Shown: piece after piece, positions 1 through 9,546 of the stretch
How positions within the stretch are numbered: the stretch's first letter is position 1
Layout of the letters: the number at the start of each line of letters is the position of its first letter
Assembly: GCA_947449735.1 (NCBI GenBank)
Contig: CANFTB010000001.1
Location: forward strand, 124,001 to 188,000
DNA length: 64,000 nt
From: Chthoniobacteraceae bacterium
Lineage (GTDB): Bacteria; Verrucomicrobiota; Verrucomicrobiia; Chthoniobacterales; Chthoniobacteraceae
Reading direction: 5' to 3'
The notes under the pieces: generated by a model
The model's input: only the letters and a program-made list of their open reading frames with translations
What the model was told of the DNA's origin: nothing
Database searches by the model: none
Program-made: the position numbers and the translations under genes

Positions 1-1755
1 GAGTTGCGTGCCCAGGTGGACGCGCGCTCCAAGCGGAGGGAGGAACTGGTCGTCGAACAGGAGAGCCTTGCGGCGCGACTGGGCGAGGCCAGGGAGGAGC
101 GGCACGCCGTCGGCCTGAATCTTGCCGCCTACAAGGCGCAGGTGTTGCAGGTGGAGAAGATTCTTTTGGAGACCCGGCGCAAGCAGGATTCCATGGAGGG
201 CGAGCAGGCGGGGGCGCAGGCCCGTTTCAACGAAGCCGTACAGCGTTTGGAGCAACTCGACGAAGAGGTGCGCGAGACGCTGTTCCGTGTGGAGGAGCAT
301 CAGGCGCGCAGGCAGCAGCTGCAAGGCTCGATGGAATCCCTGCGCGCACGCGAGGCGGAGGTGCAGGCGGAGTTGAACGAAATGAAGGTGCGGGTGGCCA
401 CGGAGCGCCAGCGCCAGGCGTCGCTTCACTCCCAGCGTCAGCCAATGGAGAGCCGCCTGGGCGAATTGAACGACCTCATAGAGCAGCGCGTTCAGGATGT
501 CGAAGGCTACCGGGGCCGGATGGCCGCGCTTGCCGCGGAGAGCGAGGAGATTGCTGCAAACCTGGGGGTTCTCCAGAGCCGGGTGGGGGAATCCGAAGCC
601 GCGCTCAGCGCATTGCTTTCAGAGCGGGCCGCCGTGGCCGCGGTTGTGGAGGAGGAGACGGCGCAGGTGCGCGCCAGGCGCTCCCAGTTGTCGGGCATCG
701 TTGAGAAGCGCTCGCGCCTCGAGGTGCACCTGAGCCAGTGGGAGATGAAGGGCAATCTTGTGGAGGAGCACATCCGCAAGCGCTACCAGATTGAACTCAA
801 AGATTTTCAGAAGGACTATTACACCCTCAAGGTGGCCTTCCGGGACGCGCTCAAACGGCCCAAAGGCGGTTCGCAGTCTGCGGGCGAGGGCGAGGCTCCG
901 GTGGCTCCTGTCGAGGCGGTGGCGGCCGAAGGCGGCGAGGAGGGCGTGTCTCAGGAGACGGATTCGTCCGAGCTGGACTGGGCGCGCATCGACGCGCTTG
1001 TGCGCGAAATCGACCAGCGCTTGGAGTCCATGGGGCCGGTCAACATGGAGGCCATCCAGGAGTACGAGGAACTCGAGGAACGCCACAACTTCCTGCAGCA
1101 ACAGAATGCCGACCTGCTCAACTCCAAGACCGAGCTGCTCGAAGTCATCGCAAAAATCAACAACACCACGCGCCAGCTGTTTGCGGAGACCTTCGAGAAG
1201 GTTCGGGTCAACTTCCAGGAAATGTTCACCGAGCTCTTCGGCGGCGGGCGCGCGAATCTCGTGCTCACGGACGAAAGCGACCCGCTCGAGAGCGGAATCG
1301 AGATCATCGCCAAGCCTCCGGGCAAGCAGCTCCAGAGCATCACCCTGCTTTCGGGCGGTGAAAAAACGATGACGGCCGTTTCCCTGCTGTTCTCCATTTA
1401 CATGGTCAAGCCGAGCCCGTTCTGCGTGCTGGACGAAATGGACGCGCCTCTGGACGAATCGAACATCAACCGGTTCATCAAGATTCTCGACCGGTTCGTC
1501 GGCCAGAGCCAGTTCGTCGTCATTTCGCACAACAAGAAGACGATTGCCCGCGCCGACGCCCTCTACGGAGTCACGATGGAAGAGCACGGCGTTTCCCGGT
1601 TGGTCGGAGTCAAGTTCACGCGCCGCGAAGAGAGCCGCCAGGGCTCGGATGTCATCGGCGACGGCAACGCGCAGGCGGTCCCAAGCGTGGCCGAGGCGTT
1701 TGGAAAGAGCCCGCGGTTGCACAGCGAGGACACGGCGGCCGAGAAACAGGCATAG
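1..1755 (+). CDS. smc: Chromosome segregation protein SMC, C-terminal half (5' end outside window)
   Basis: This is the C-terminal half of an SMC ATPase, which organises and segregates the chromosome together with ScpA and ScpB. The reading frame is open at base 1, so the start lies upstream. About the first 400 visible residues are Glu/Arg/Gln-rich heptads typical of the returning coiled-coil arm, including an acidic low-complexity insert near residues 285-320. The ATPase tail follows: an ABC signature (LLSGGEKTMTA, about residue 449) and Walker B with catalytic Glu (CVLDEMDAPLDE, about 475-487), then a His-switch-like VISHNKKT. The Walker A head and hinge are not in the window. The C-terminus carries about 45 extra low-complexity residues. 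The family call is secure. Confidence 0.95.
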   Translation, partial: ELRAQVDARSKRREELVVEQESLAARLGEAREERHAVGLNLAAYKAQVLQVEKILLETRRKQDSMEGEQAGAQARFNEAVQRLEQLDEEVRETLFRVEEHQARRQQLQGSMESLRAREAEVQAELNEMKVRVATERQRQASLHSQRQPMESRLGELNDLIEQRVQDVEGYRGRMAALAAESEEIAANLGVLQSRVGESEAALSALLSERAAVAAVVEEETAQVRARRSQLSGIVEKRSRLEVHLSQWEMKGNLVEEHIRKRYQIELKDFQKDYYTLKVAFRDALKRPKGGSQSAGEGEAPVAPVEAVAAEGGEEGVSQETDSSELDWARIDALVREIDQRLESMGPVNMEAIQEYEELEERHNFLQQQNADLLNSKTELLEVIAKINNTTRQLFAETFEKVRVNFQEMFTELFGGGRANLVLTDESDPLESGIEIIAKPPGKQLQSITLLSGGEKTMTAVSLLFSIYMVKPSPFCVLDEMDAPLDESNINRFIKILDRFVGQSQFVVISHNKKTIARADALYGVTMEEHGVSRLVGVKFTRREESRQGSDVIGDGNAQAVPSVAEAFGKSPRLHSEDTAAEKQA

Positions 1756-1832
1756 GCTGCCCGGTCGCCCAGAGGGGAGGACGCGTGGATTTCTACTCTT
1801 CGCGTTTTTCAACTTTCAGGCATGCTGCCTGC

Positions 1833-3101
1833 ATGACCTCCAGAGTTCCCCTAACCGCGTTTAGTCTTTTTGCCGCACTCCTGATGCCGCTTGCCGGCGA
1901 GACAGCCGACTGGTCCCGCTGGCGCGGTCCGGCGGACAACGGCAGTACGGCCGCGGGCGGGTTCCCCACAAAGTTCGATGCCTCCACCCTCGTTTGGAAG
2001 GCGGAGCTTCCGGGAAAAGGCTGTTCCACCCCCATCGTGGTCGGGCAGCGGATTTACCTGACCGCTCCGGTGGACGGGAAAGATGCCACTCTGGCGTATG
2101 ACTGGAGCGGCAAAAGCGTCTGGCAGACTTCCTTCGACGCCGAGATTCCCGGCAGGCACCGCAACGGTTCCGGTAGCAATCCTTCGCCCGTCAGCGATGG
2201 CAAAGGGCTTTACGTGGCTTTTAAGAGCGGGATGCTGGGAGCGCTCAATCTGGACGGATCCGTCCGGTGGAAGATCAACCTCTCGGAGCGGTTCGGTCCC
2301 GTGAATCTGTTTTGGGATTTCGGTTCTTCTCCGGTCCTCACGGAAAAGAATCTGGTGGTGGCCCGGATGCACAACGGGGAATCCTGGATCGCGGCTTTCG
2401 ACAAGGAGACTGGCGAAATGCGCTGGAAGACGCCCCGGAATTACGAGGTGCCCCGGGAGGTGGACAACGGCTACACGACTCCGCAGGTCATCCAATACGA
2501 GGGCAAGGAAGCTCTTTTGAGCTGGGGTTCTGATCATTTGACGATTCACTCGTGTTTCGACGGGGAACTGCTTTGGAGTTGCACGGGATTCAATCCGGAT
2601 GCGACTCCGCTGTGGCCCGCGGTGGCGTCCCCTGTGTTGGTCGGCGACACTGCCGTTGTTTGCTTCGGTCGCGCAGACAAGGGGGCTCCCCGGTTGCACG
2701 GGATCAAGATCGGGGGCAGGGGGGACGCCACCTCGCGGGCGCATCTTTGGAAATCAGAGGAGGTGAGTTCCTTTGTGCCATCTCCGGCTGCCTACAAGGG
2801 GCTGGTGTATATTCTGAGCGACCGGGGTGTCGTGGCCTGCGTGGATCCCGCGACGGGAAGCAAGGTCTGGAGCGCGGAGCTGCCGAAGGCGAGCGGGAAT
2901 TATTACGCTTCGCCTGTCATCGCGGGCGGGCTGTTGTACGCGGCGCGCGAGGATGGCGTTTTGATTGTGGCCAAAATCGAGGGCGGTTTTGAGTTGCTGA
3001 CGGAAAACAAGCTGGACGACCGCATCATCGCGGGAGTGGTGCCCGCGGGTGGGCGGATGATCGTGCGGGGCAATTCCGGGCTGTATAGCTTTGGCAAATA
3101 G
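1833..3101 (+). CDS. Secreted PQQ-type beta-propeller protein
   Basis: This is a 422-residue exported protein with repeated PQQ-like blades. The ATG at 1833 is preferred because it gives a clean signal peptide (hydrophobic LTAFSLFAALLMPLAG) directly before the mature WSRWRGP motif. A GTG at 1785 would add 16 unlikely residues. Blade motifs of the type G-x-x-x-W are seen repeatedly (SGKSVWQT, TGEMRWKT, TGSKVWSAEL). WSRWRGP near the mature N-terminus is typical of PVC-group secreted propeller proteins related to BamB or PQQ quinoproteins. No calcium or PQQ active-site set could be identified, so a binding or scaffold role is as likely as dehydrogenase activity. It follows smc by about 80 bases and may be a separate unit. 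Confidence 0.8.
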   Translation: MTSRVPLTAFSLFAALLMPLAGETADWSRWRGPADNGSTAAGGFPTKFDASTLVWKAELPGKGCSTPIVVGQRIYLTAPVDGKDATLAYDWSGKSVWQTSFDAEIPGRHRNGSGSNPSPVSDGKGLYVAFKSGMLGALNLDGSVRWKINLSERFGPVNLFWDFGSSPVLTEKNLVVARMHNGESWIAAFDKETGEMRWKTPRNYEVPREVDNGYTTPQVIQYEGKEALLSWGSDHLTIHSCFDGELLWSCTGFNPDATPLWPAVASPVLVGDTAVVCFGRADKGAPRLHGIKIGGRGDATSRAHLWKSEEVSSFVPSPAAYKGLVYILSDRGVVACVDPATGSKVWSAELPKASGNYYASPVIAGGLLYAAREDGVLIVAKIEGGFELLTENKLDDRIIAGVVPAGGRMIVRGNSGLYSFGK

Positions 3102-3237
3102 CCGGCTCGTTGGGAGCCTTAAAAGGTCAAGGAGCGCCCTCTTCCGATTTTATCAATAAAAACGCTATTGCAGTTCGTGTTGTAAATAATTCATTCCTAT
3201 CCTTGATGGACGGTTTGGGTTTTTATAGCCTTTAACA

Positions 3238-3456
3238 ATGAACCCCTCGCAACAGGACGCAGTAGACCGCGCGTTTGAAATATTGAGCGAACATTTCGAC
3301 CATGTGGTGCTGGCAGTCGGTGTCTACAACGAGGACAAGCAATACACCACAGCCGCAAGTTTCACAGGTGGCGTGGCGCCCGCTCTCGGCTTGTGCAAGC
3401 TGTATTCCTCCAAGTGGACCAAGGAGCACCTGTGGGGTGCCGATGTTGAGGACTAG
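3238..3456 (+). CDS. Small conserved-looking hypothetical protein (72 aa)
   Basis: This is a short ATG-started reading frame with balanced codon use and no signal peptide or membrane segment. It contains a predicted N-terminal helix (residues 5-19) followed by beta-rich sequence (VVLAVGVYNEDKQYTTAASF). It sits alone between a plus-strand propeller gene and a convergent sulfatase gene. The upstream 130 bases are AT-rich, which fits a promoter. I do not recognise the family. The overlapping frame on the other strand looks like a shadow. Confidence 0.55.
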   Translation: MNPSQQDAVDRAFEILSEHFDHVVLAVGVYNEDKQYTTAASFTGGVAPALGLCKLYSSKWTKEHLWGADVED

Positions 3457-3507
3457 CCTTTCCTTCCTGTTACCTTTTTCGAGTGCGCTCCTGAAGGTTG
3501 CGAGGAG

Positions 3508-5118
3508 TTATTCCCGCGGCGGGCTCAGTTGCAGGGGTTCCGCCTCAAAGTCATCGGCAAGCGCTCCTTTGCGCAGGGTGCGTTCGCCGCTTTTAAACCG
3601 GTTGTAAAAGTCGCGGGCACTGGCGCCGGCATACGGGTAAGCGTCAAACTCGGCGCCCCGTCCGAGCAGGCGGGGGTCCTCTTGAGCAGTCAGTTCCGCA
3701 TCCATCTGGCTCTGGAGCGTCTTTTTCAGCGACTCAAACGCCGGGTCCGCTGCTTTGTTTTTCACGCAGTCCGGATCCTTTTCGAGTTCGAAAAGCTCCT
3801 CGCCAACCCGGATACCGAAGGCGAGCGCCCAGAACGGGTCGGCGCTGTTTTTACGGTGCGCGTGGAGGATCTCCGTCTTGGTGGGACTGGAGTCACAGTC
3901 CAGATAACCGGTTTCAGGATTGCAGCCCGGCCAGCGGTTGGGCTCGTAGTTTTTGGAGAACAGAACCCCATTTTTGACGATGGAGCGGATGGGGTAACCC
4001 GTGTCACCCGGCCGGCCGACGTCGTTGCGTTCCCGGCCAAGAAGGACGTGGTCTCTGGCGGGATCGATGCGGCCGGAGCGCTCGGACTGGAGGACCGGAA
4101 TCAGGCTCCGGCCGGTGGCGGGTTCGAGCCCTGAATCCTTCCAGGACAACCCCGCCACTTCCAGAAAGGTCGGGGCGAGGTCGATCACGCTGGCGTAGTC
4201 CTCGACGACGCGCCCTGGGAATTTGATGCCCGCTGGCCAGCGAATCGCCAGGGGAAGATGGTTGGAGATTTCGTATTCCTGGCCTTTTCCGCGGGGGAAA
4301 GGCATGCCGTTGTCCGCCATGACGACGATGAGTGTGTTCTCCAACTGGCCCGTCGCCTCCAGAAGGTTCAGCATGCTGAGGAGGTGCTTGTCGAAGTGTT
4401 CCACTTCAAAAGCGTAGTCGAGCATATCGTTGCGGATGGCCTCAGTGTCGGGCCAGTAGGCGGGGACCCGGTCGATGTCCGTAAGTTTTTTACCCCCCTT
4501 GGCGACGCCCGACCCGTACTCGTAGGCGCGGTGGGGTTCGACTCCTCCGTACCAGAAACACCACGGTTTGGCTTCGGTGTTGGCGGCAAGGAAATCTTCA
4601 AAGTTGGCGGCGTAGTCGTTCTTGGCGATTTCGGACGTGGGAGGGGGAGCCGATCTTCTATTGAAGGGGGTGCCGGCCATCTGTCTGGGCTTTCCGGTGG
4701 CGTCCATAGCGTCGCCTGGGCCCCATCCCTTCATGGTCATTCCCACAAAATACCCGGCCTGAGTGAGGGCCTCCGGGTAGGTGCGAAATTCAGGTGGAAA
4801 AACGGGCCAATGGTTGGCCGCCGCCCCCAGTTGCCAAGGGTTGCGCCCCGTGAGAATGGCGGAGCGCGAAGGAGAGCACTTGGCGGTGGGGGTGTAGAAG
4901 CGGTTAAAGAGGACGCCCTCCTTGGCAACGCGGTCAAAGCCGGGCGTCTTGACCCAGGAACAACCATAAGCGCCAGCGTGCCCGAAGGACCAATCGTCCG
5001 CGATCGCGACAAGGATATTTGGACGCTGGGAGGACGCCGCACGGATCGCAGGCGAGGCCGCAAAAAGCAGGCCCAGACAAAGGATGGCTCGGGAAAGGGG
5101 GCGGCGGGCGGCGGGCAT
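3508..5118 (-). CDS. Secreted sulfatase (heparan N-sulfatase / arylsulfatase-type)
   Basis: This is a type I sulfatase that should hydrolyse sulfate esters or sulfamides of polysaccharides outside the cytoplasm. The start at 5118 gives a signal peptide ([21 protein letters not shown]); an in-frame ATG at 5142 would add eight residues. The metal site motif IADDWS is near residue 41, and the formylglycine signature CSPSR with the modifiable Cys is at about residue 81, followed by LTGR. A C-terminal sulfatase subdomain is present, and the total of about 536 aa is normal. It is transcribed divergently from a second sulfatase, so the 126-base gap probably holds both promoters. No formylglycine-generating enzyme is in the window, so maturation must be supplied elsewhere. 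The natural substrate is unknown. Confidence 0.9.
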   Translation of the reverse strand: MPAARRPLSRAILCLGLLFAASPAIRAASSQRPNILVAIADDWSFGHAGAYGCSWVKTPGFDRVAKEGVLFNRFYTPTAKCSPSRSAILTGRNPWQLGAAANHWPVFPPEFRTYPEALTQAGYFVGMTMKGWGPGDAMDATGKPRQMAGTPFNRRSAPPPTSEIAKNDYAANFEDFLAANTEAKPWCFWYGGVEPHRAYEYGSGVAKGGKKLTDIDRVPAYWPDTEAIRNDMLDYAFEVEHFDKHLLSMLNLLEATGQLENTLIVVMADNGMPFPRGKGQEYEISNHLPLAIRWPAGIKFPGRVVEDYASVIDLAPTFLEVAGLSWKDSGLEPATGRSLIPVLQSERSGRIDPARDHVLLGRERNDVGRPGDTGYPIRSIVKNGVLFSKNYEPNRWPGCNPETGYLDCDSSPTKTEILHAHRKNSADPFWALAFGIRVGEELFELEKDPDCVKNKAADPAFESLKKTLQSQMDAELTAQEDPRLLGRGAEFDAYPYAGASARDFYNRFKSGERTLRKGALADDFEAEPLQLSPPRE

Positions 5119-5244
5119 GAGGGGATGAAACCCATTTTCCAAAACAAGGAAAACAGGAAAACGTCAAAAACTGATGTTAAACCGAACGGGGCTTTATCAT
5201 TTAAAAGCGACTCTTTAATCTCATTTTTGATTCTCCATCCCCCT

Positions 5245-6765
5245 ATGAAAAAGAGCTCACCCGCCGCGACTCCCGCACTAAAACTGTTCCTCGCCCTGAT
5301 TGTACTGGGAGCCTGCGCCCAGGCTGATGCGTCGCAGAAGCCAAATATCATCGTGATCCTCGCAGACGACCTGGGCTGGAACGAACTGGGGTGCTACGGG
5401 CAGAAAAAGATCCGCACTCCGCACCTCGACAGACTTGCGGCTGAGGGCCAGCGTTGGACTCAGTTTTATTCCGGCGCTCCGACGTGCGCTCCGTCCCGGA
5501 ACGTGCTGCTCACCGGGCGTCATACCGGCGGCGTGAGTGTGCAGGATCTGAAGCGCGTGGATCCGAAGGAGACTCCCAGTGATCTACGCGGCGACTGGCC
5601 GATGGCTGCGGACACCTACACGCTGCACCGCGCTTTAGCGGGCTCCGGCTATACAACGGCCGCCTTCGGCAAGTGGGGAATGGGCGAATACGGGACCTCG
5701 GGCGCGCCCGACCGGCATGCGGTGGACTATTTCTACGGCTACACAGACCACCGCATGTGCCACACCTTCTATCCGCCGTTTCTCTGGAAGAACGGGGTGC
5801 GTCAAACCATCAACGAGCCCGGGATTCCCGGCCACGTGCGGCAACCGGAGGGGACGGTGCTTGCCGAAACCTACCGCGGACAGAAGCACGCCTCGGAAGC
5901 GATCCTCGAGGAGGTGCTGGGTTTTGTGGATTCCGCGGCCAAGGCCACGAAACCGTTCTTCATGTACTATTGCCCGCTGGAACCGCACGTGGCGATGCAA
6001 CCGCCCCAACAGTGGGTGGACGCCTATCCGCAGGAATGGGACTCCGCGCCGTATCGTGGGGAGAATGGCTACCTGCCGCATCCCCGTCCCCGCGCCGCGT
6101 ATGCCGCGACAATCTCCTTTTTGGACGACCACGTCGGCCAGTTGATGCAAAAGCTCCGCGAGACCGGTGCCGACCGCAATACCTTGGTTGTATTCACCAG
6201 CGACAACGGAACCACCCATGACGCGGGCGGAGCGGACCACCGCTTTTTTGATTCGGTCTCCAGTCTGAGGGGACTCAAAGGGCAGTTGCACGAGGGAGGG
6301 ATCCGTGTGCCGACCATCATCTGGTGGCCGGGCAAGGTGCGGGCCAAGCAGGTCGTCGAGCAGCCGGGCTATTCGGCGGATCTCATGCCGACCTTGTGTG
6401 CGCTCACCGGAGCAGAACCCGGCAGGCCTTACGGGGAAAATTTGTTGCCTGTAGTCCTGGGCGAGAAGCAGACGCTGGATGCCCGCAAGCCGATGGTCTG
6501 GACGGGCGGTGCCTACGGAGGGCAGGTGGCCGTGCGTATGGGCGCGATGAAGGCCATTCGCCGCCAGATGTTCAAAGGGGTCAAGGGCGGCCCCCTCGAC
6601 TGGGAGGTGTATGATCTGGCGGCCGACCTGGAGGAGAAAACCGACCTCTCGGCGACGCGGCGTGATGTGGTTCAAGCCGCCGAAGCCGTGTTGAAAAAGG
6701 AGTACGCGCATTCGGAGAATTTCCGCGAGCTCGCCCTTTTTGCGCCTGAGACCGGCCTGAAGTGA
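5245..6765 (+). CDS. Secreted arylsulfatase family protein
   Basis: This is a second type I sulfatase, 506 aa from the ATG at 5245. The same frame stays open far upstream, but that part is only the antisense of the neighbouring sulfatase gene. The chosen start gives a Lys-rich n-region, a hydrophobic core and a cleavage region before KPNIIVILADDLG. The modifiable Cys is in CAPSR at residue 81, followed by NVLLTGR. Further metal-site motifs include GKWGMG and FTSDNGTTHDAGG. It is closer to the choline-sulfatase/N-acetylgalactosamine-6-sulfatase style than its neighbour is. The divergent arrangement suggests both serve one sulfated glycan. Confidence 0.92.
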   Translation: MKKSSPAATPALKLFLALIVLGACAQADASQKPNIIVILADDLGWNELGCYGQKKIRTPHLDRLAAEGQRWTQFYSGAPTCAPSRNVLLTGRHTGGVSVQDLKRVDPKETPSDLRGDWPMAADTYTLHRALAGSGYTTAAFGKWGMGEYGTSGAPDRHAVDYFYGYTDHRMCHTFYPPFLWKNGVRQTINEPGIPGHVRQPEGTVLAETYRGQKHASEAILEEVLGFVDSAAKATKPFFMYYCPLEPHVAMQPPQQWVDAYPQEWDSAPYRGENGYLPHPRPRAAYAATISFLDDHVGQLMQKLRETGADRNTLVVFTSDNGTTHDAGGADHRFFDSVSSLRGLKGQLHEGGIRVPTIIWWPGKVRAKQVVEQPGYSADLMPTLCALTGAEPGRPYGENLLPVVLGEKQTLDARKPMVWTGGAYGGQVAVRMGAMKAIRRQMFKGVKGGPLDWEVYDLAADLEEKTDLSATRRDVVQAAEAVLKKEYAHSENFRELALFAPETGLK

Positions 6766-6825
6766 GCCGCACGGGCGCGGTGATGTGCTTTTCCAAAATG
6801 GAAAGATCTTATAAGTGACACCTGT

Positions 6826-8088
6826 ATGTACCGCCTAGACCGCTCGCTTTCTCTCTCCCGTCGCCAGTTTCTCATAAGCTCGGCTCTCGCCTCATTGGGG
6901 CCGGGGCTTCGTGCACAGGAGCAGTCTGCCTACCCTCCGGCGCGGCAGATCACAAAGGCGCCGGGTTTTCACTGGTTTGGCTACTACGACAAACACCAGT
7001 TCTCGCCGGACAACCGCTTTGTTCTAAGCAACAAAGTTTCCTTTGAGCACCGTTCGCCTGCAGCGGATGACACGATTGAGGTCGGCATGGTGGATTTGCA
7101 GGACGGCGACAAGTGGATTCCGCTCGGAACCTCCAAGGCGTGGTGCTGGCAGCAGGGGTGCATGCTCCAGTGGATTCCGGGAACGGAATCCCATGTGATT
7201 TGGAACGACAGGGAAGGGGATCAGTTTGTCAGCCATGTTCTGGACGTGAAAACAGGGGCGAAACGCACGTTGCCCTCTGCCGTATACTCAGTCAGCCCCA
7301 ATGGCAGAGAGGCGGTTTCTTGCGATTTCGCCCGGATTGCGGATTGTCGTCCCGGTTACGGGTATGCGGGGTCGAAGGATCGCTTTTTCTCCGAGATGGC
7401 GCCCGAAGGCAGCGGGGTCACCCATGTGAATTTGGAGACGGGCGAGGTGAAGCTCATCATCAGCCACAAGCAGCTGGCCAGTCTGGGCGAGGTCCTGGAA
7501 AACCGACCCGACTCGAAGCACCACGCCTACCACTTGCTGTGGTCGCCGGACGGGAAGCGCTTCATTCTGCTCCACCGCTGGACTCAGCCCGGAGGAAAAC
7601 ATCTCACGCGCCTCATCACTGCCGCGGGGGACGGTTCCGATTTGCGGATCGTGATTCCCAACGGCTGGGCCTCGCACTTTATCTGGAGGGACCCCACCCA
7701 CATCCTCTCGCAGGCGAAGGGGTGGCTCGGAAATGAGAACTGGGGCGACTTTCTTTTCGAAGACCGCGACTCTGGCGTCGTCGAGGAGATCGGCCGGGAT
7801 GTCCTCGATTCGGGGGGGCACCTGACCTATCTGCGGGGGAATCGTTGGATTCTGAACGACACGTATCCGAAGGGACCGAGGAGGGTGCAGACGCCTCATC
7901 TCTACGAGATCGCCTCGGGTAGAAGGATCGATCTGGGGCAGTTTGAATGCCCACGGGAATACGCCGGGGAATGGCGGGTGGACAACCATCCGAGGCTCAG
8001 TCGCGACGAGCGCACCGTCTGCATCGATTCCCCGCATGGCGGCCAGGGGCGGCAGTTACATGTCATCGACATCGCTTCAGTGAGCTGA
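6826..8088 (+). CDS. Tat-exported beta-propeller-like protein of unknown function
   Basis: The N-terminus has a twin-arginine signal (SRRQFLISSALASLGPGL), so the 420-residue protein is probably exported folded. The mature part has repeated strand-turn motifs such as LLWSPDGKRFILL and FSPDNRFVLSNK, which resemble TolB or oligogalacturonide-lyase-like propellers. A conserved-looking motif FGYYDKHQFSPD lies near residue 48. It starts 60 bases downstream of a sulfatase gene on the same strand and could belong to the same glycan-use unit. I cannot assign catalytic residues. A lyase, phosphodiesterase-like or pure binding role are all possible. Confidence 0.7.
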   Translation: MYRLDRSLSLSRRQFLISSALASLGPGLRAQEQSAYPPARQITKAPGFHWFGYYDKHQFSPDNRFVLSNKVSFEHRSPAADDTIEVGMVDLQDGDKWIPLGTSKAWCWQQGCMLQWIPGTESHVIWNDREGDQFVSHVLDVKTGAKRTLPSAVYSVSPNGREAVSCDFARIADCRPGYGYAGSKDRFFSEMAPEGSGVTHVNLETGEVKLIISHKQLASLGEVLENRPDSKHHAYHLLWSPDGKRFILLHRWTQPGGKHLTRLITAAGDGSDLRIVIPNGWASHFIWRDPTHILSQAKGWLGNENWGDFLFEDRDSGVVEEIGRDVLDSGGHLTYLRGNRWILNDTYPKGPRRVQTPHLYEIASGRRIDLGQFECPREYAGEWRVDNHPRLSRDERTVCIDSPHGGQGRQLHVIDIASVS

Positions 8089-8239
8089 ACCGCAGATGGA
8101 ATATCGGGATCCAGCAACGGCGTTTGCGCTGGGTTCCTAAAAACAGCGAGGTTGTCACCGCCACCGGGATTCCGCTTTTCAGGCGGAGCCACATGGCGTG
8201 TGGCAACCTCATTTCACCATCAGGAGTCAGACGGGTCGC

Positions 8240-8371
8240 CTAGAACTGGATGGAGTAACTGGCGCGGACTTCGTGCGAGGCTTTCAGGTTGTTTCCGCCC
8301 GAGAACTCGCCGCCAGCTCCGAGCAGTAGCGCAGCCCTGCGCCAGCGCGCGCTGCCGTCGACCCGAAGGCG
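8240..8371 (-). pseudogene. Relic of an outer-membrane beta-barrel C-terminus
   Basis: On the minus strand, 43 codons read into a stop at 8240-8242 with alternating hydrophobic/polar residues and a terminal aromatic (ends ASYSIQF). This is the hallmark of the last strands of autotransporter or porin barrels. Upstream in the same frame there is an immediate TGA, and no initiation codon or barrel body is visible, so only the tail survives. It lies in the 315-base gap between a plus-strand gene and rcnA. The rest of that gap shows nothing else. The call rests on a sequence pattern, not on a database match. Confidence 0.4.
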
Positions 8372-8403
8372 TCAGCTTCCACGCTAGAGGGCTTGGGGGG
8401 TGG

Positions 8404-9543
8404 CTAGCTGTGACTCAGCGTGTGCCAGCCTTGCCAAGCCATGTAGCTGGCAATGATCACGAGCACAATACACGAAATATATGGGGCGCGTCGCATGACC
8501 TCGCCGAAACCACGGAACTTTCTCTGGGCGTGATGCACGCTCCATGCGGCGAGTGCGCCAGTGGCCACCATCGTGAGCGCAAGGCCGAAGCTAAAGGAGG
8601 CGACCAGCGTGAATCCGAGGGCGATGCGCTTAATTTGGAGACAGATAAGCAACACGCTGAAAGCCGCCGGACACGGCATCAAGCCGCCGGTGATCCCGAA
8701 TATCACGATTTGCGATGTCGTTAACTTTCGCCCAGCAAAGCGTTGCGCAATCTCGTTGGCGTGGGCGCGCTCGTGGGCATCCTGATACTCACCAGCATCA
8801 CCCTCGATGCGTGGAGCCTTGCCTTCGCGAAACTCGATGCGCACGACCTGTTTCGAAGCAGAATCGTTCAATGTCAGCAGCACGTCAAACTCGTGCGGCT
8901 CCGGAATCTCATCGGTGGACTCGAAACAGCCGTCCTTTGCTCCGAAAGCAAAGGTCTGTTTTGAACCGTCAAGACGAACCGTCTCGAGAGCAAAGTCCGA
9001 AGCAGTGCGTTTTTCACCGATGAACGCGAGTCGGAACACCGGCGGGGTATCCTTTTCAAAAATCGAAAGTTGAACGCTTCCGTGGCCAGCTGGCACGAGC
9101 ACACTCTCATCGTGATGGTGGTGATGATTATGAGTGTGCTCACCATGTTCATGGTCGTGCTCGCTAGAGTGCTCCCGATAGTGCGCATGCGCCTCTGCGA
9201 TCTCACGCCGAGTGCGCAGAAACATCCACGTGGCGAGCGCGAGGATGCTGAAGGCCGAGCCAATTTGGAGGTATGGCTCGACGCTCTCGACATTCCATTG
9301 ATTTCCAAAATGGAGCGCCAGAGCTGCCAGCAACCAAATGATCAAGGAGTGCGAAATCGCCGCGGATAGGCCTAGCAGAACCGCCTGCGCGATTGTGCCT
9401 CGGATCGCGAGGATGAATGCGGCCATCATGGTCTTTGAGTGACCTGGCTCGAGTCCGTGCAAGGCTCCCAACAAAATGGCGGACGGAATGAAGAGCCACA
9501 GGCTCATGCTCCCGGTTTGCAGTGCGTGGACAAGGTCGAGCAT
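8404..9543 (-). CDS. rcnA: Nickel/cobalt efflux permease RcnA-like
   Basis: This is an inner-membrane exporter for Ni(II)/Co(II) of the RcnA/NicO family. Several hydrophobic segments are seen (about residues 15-32, 42-77, 92-110 and 270-375), with family motifs GALHGLEPGHSKTMMAAF near the N-terminus and GGLMPCPAA near residue 280. A very His-rich loop (about residues 119-144, with a run of five His) fits metal handling. At 379 aa it is about 100 residues longer than the E. coli protein. The extra length is a soluble beta-rich insert (about 155-265) between the His loop and the second membrane half. The rcnR gene starts upstream and ends 3 bases before this start, so the two form one metal-induced operon. 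Confidence 0.9.
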   Translation of the reverse strand: MLDLVHALQTGSMSLWLFIPSAILLGALHGLEPGHSKTMMAAFILAIRGTIAQAVLLGLSAAISHSLIIWLLAALALHFGNQWNVESVEPYLQIGSAFSILALATWMFLRTRREIAEAHAHYREHSSEHDHEHGEHTHNHHHHHDESVLVPAGHGSVQLSIFEKDTPPVFRLAFIGEKRTASDFALETVRLDGSKQTFAFGAKDGCFESTDEIPEPHEFDVLLTLNDSASKQVVRIEFREGKAPRIEGDAGEYQDAHERAHANEIAQRFAGRKLTTSQIVIFGITGGLMPCPAAFSVLLICLQIKRIALGFTLVASFSFGLALTMVATGALAAWSVHHAQRKFRGFGEVMRRAPYISCIVLVIIASYMAWQGWHTLSHS

Positions 9544-9546
9544 AAA

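Noticed and set aside
619..1812. Long minus-strand open frame (397 codons) across smc
   Set aside because: It is the antisense of a highly conserved SMC tail and contains no recognisable domain; GC-rich codon use leaves such frames open.
3104..3118. Hairpin GGCTC/GAGCC just after the propeller gene
   Set aside because: Five base pairs and no T-tract; too weak to call a terminator.
4258..5244. Extension of the second sulfatase frame to an 835-codon protein
   Set aside because: The added part is the complement of the first sulfatase; the signal peptide at 5245 fixes the real start.
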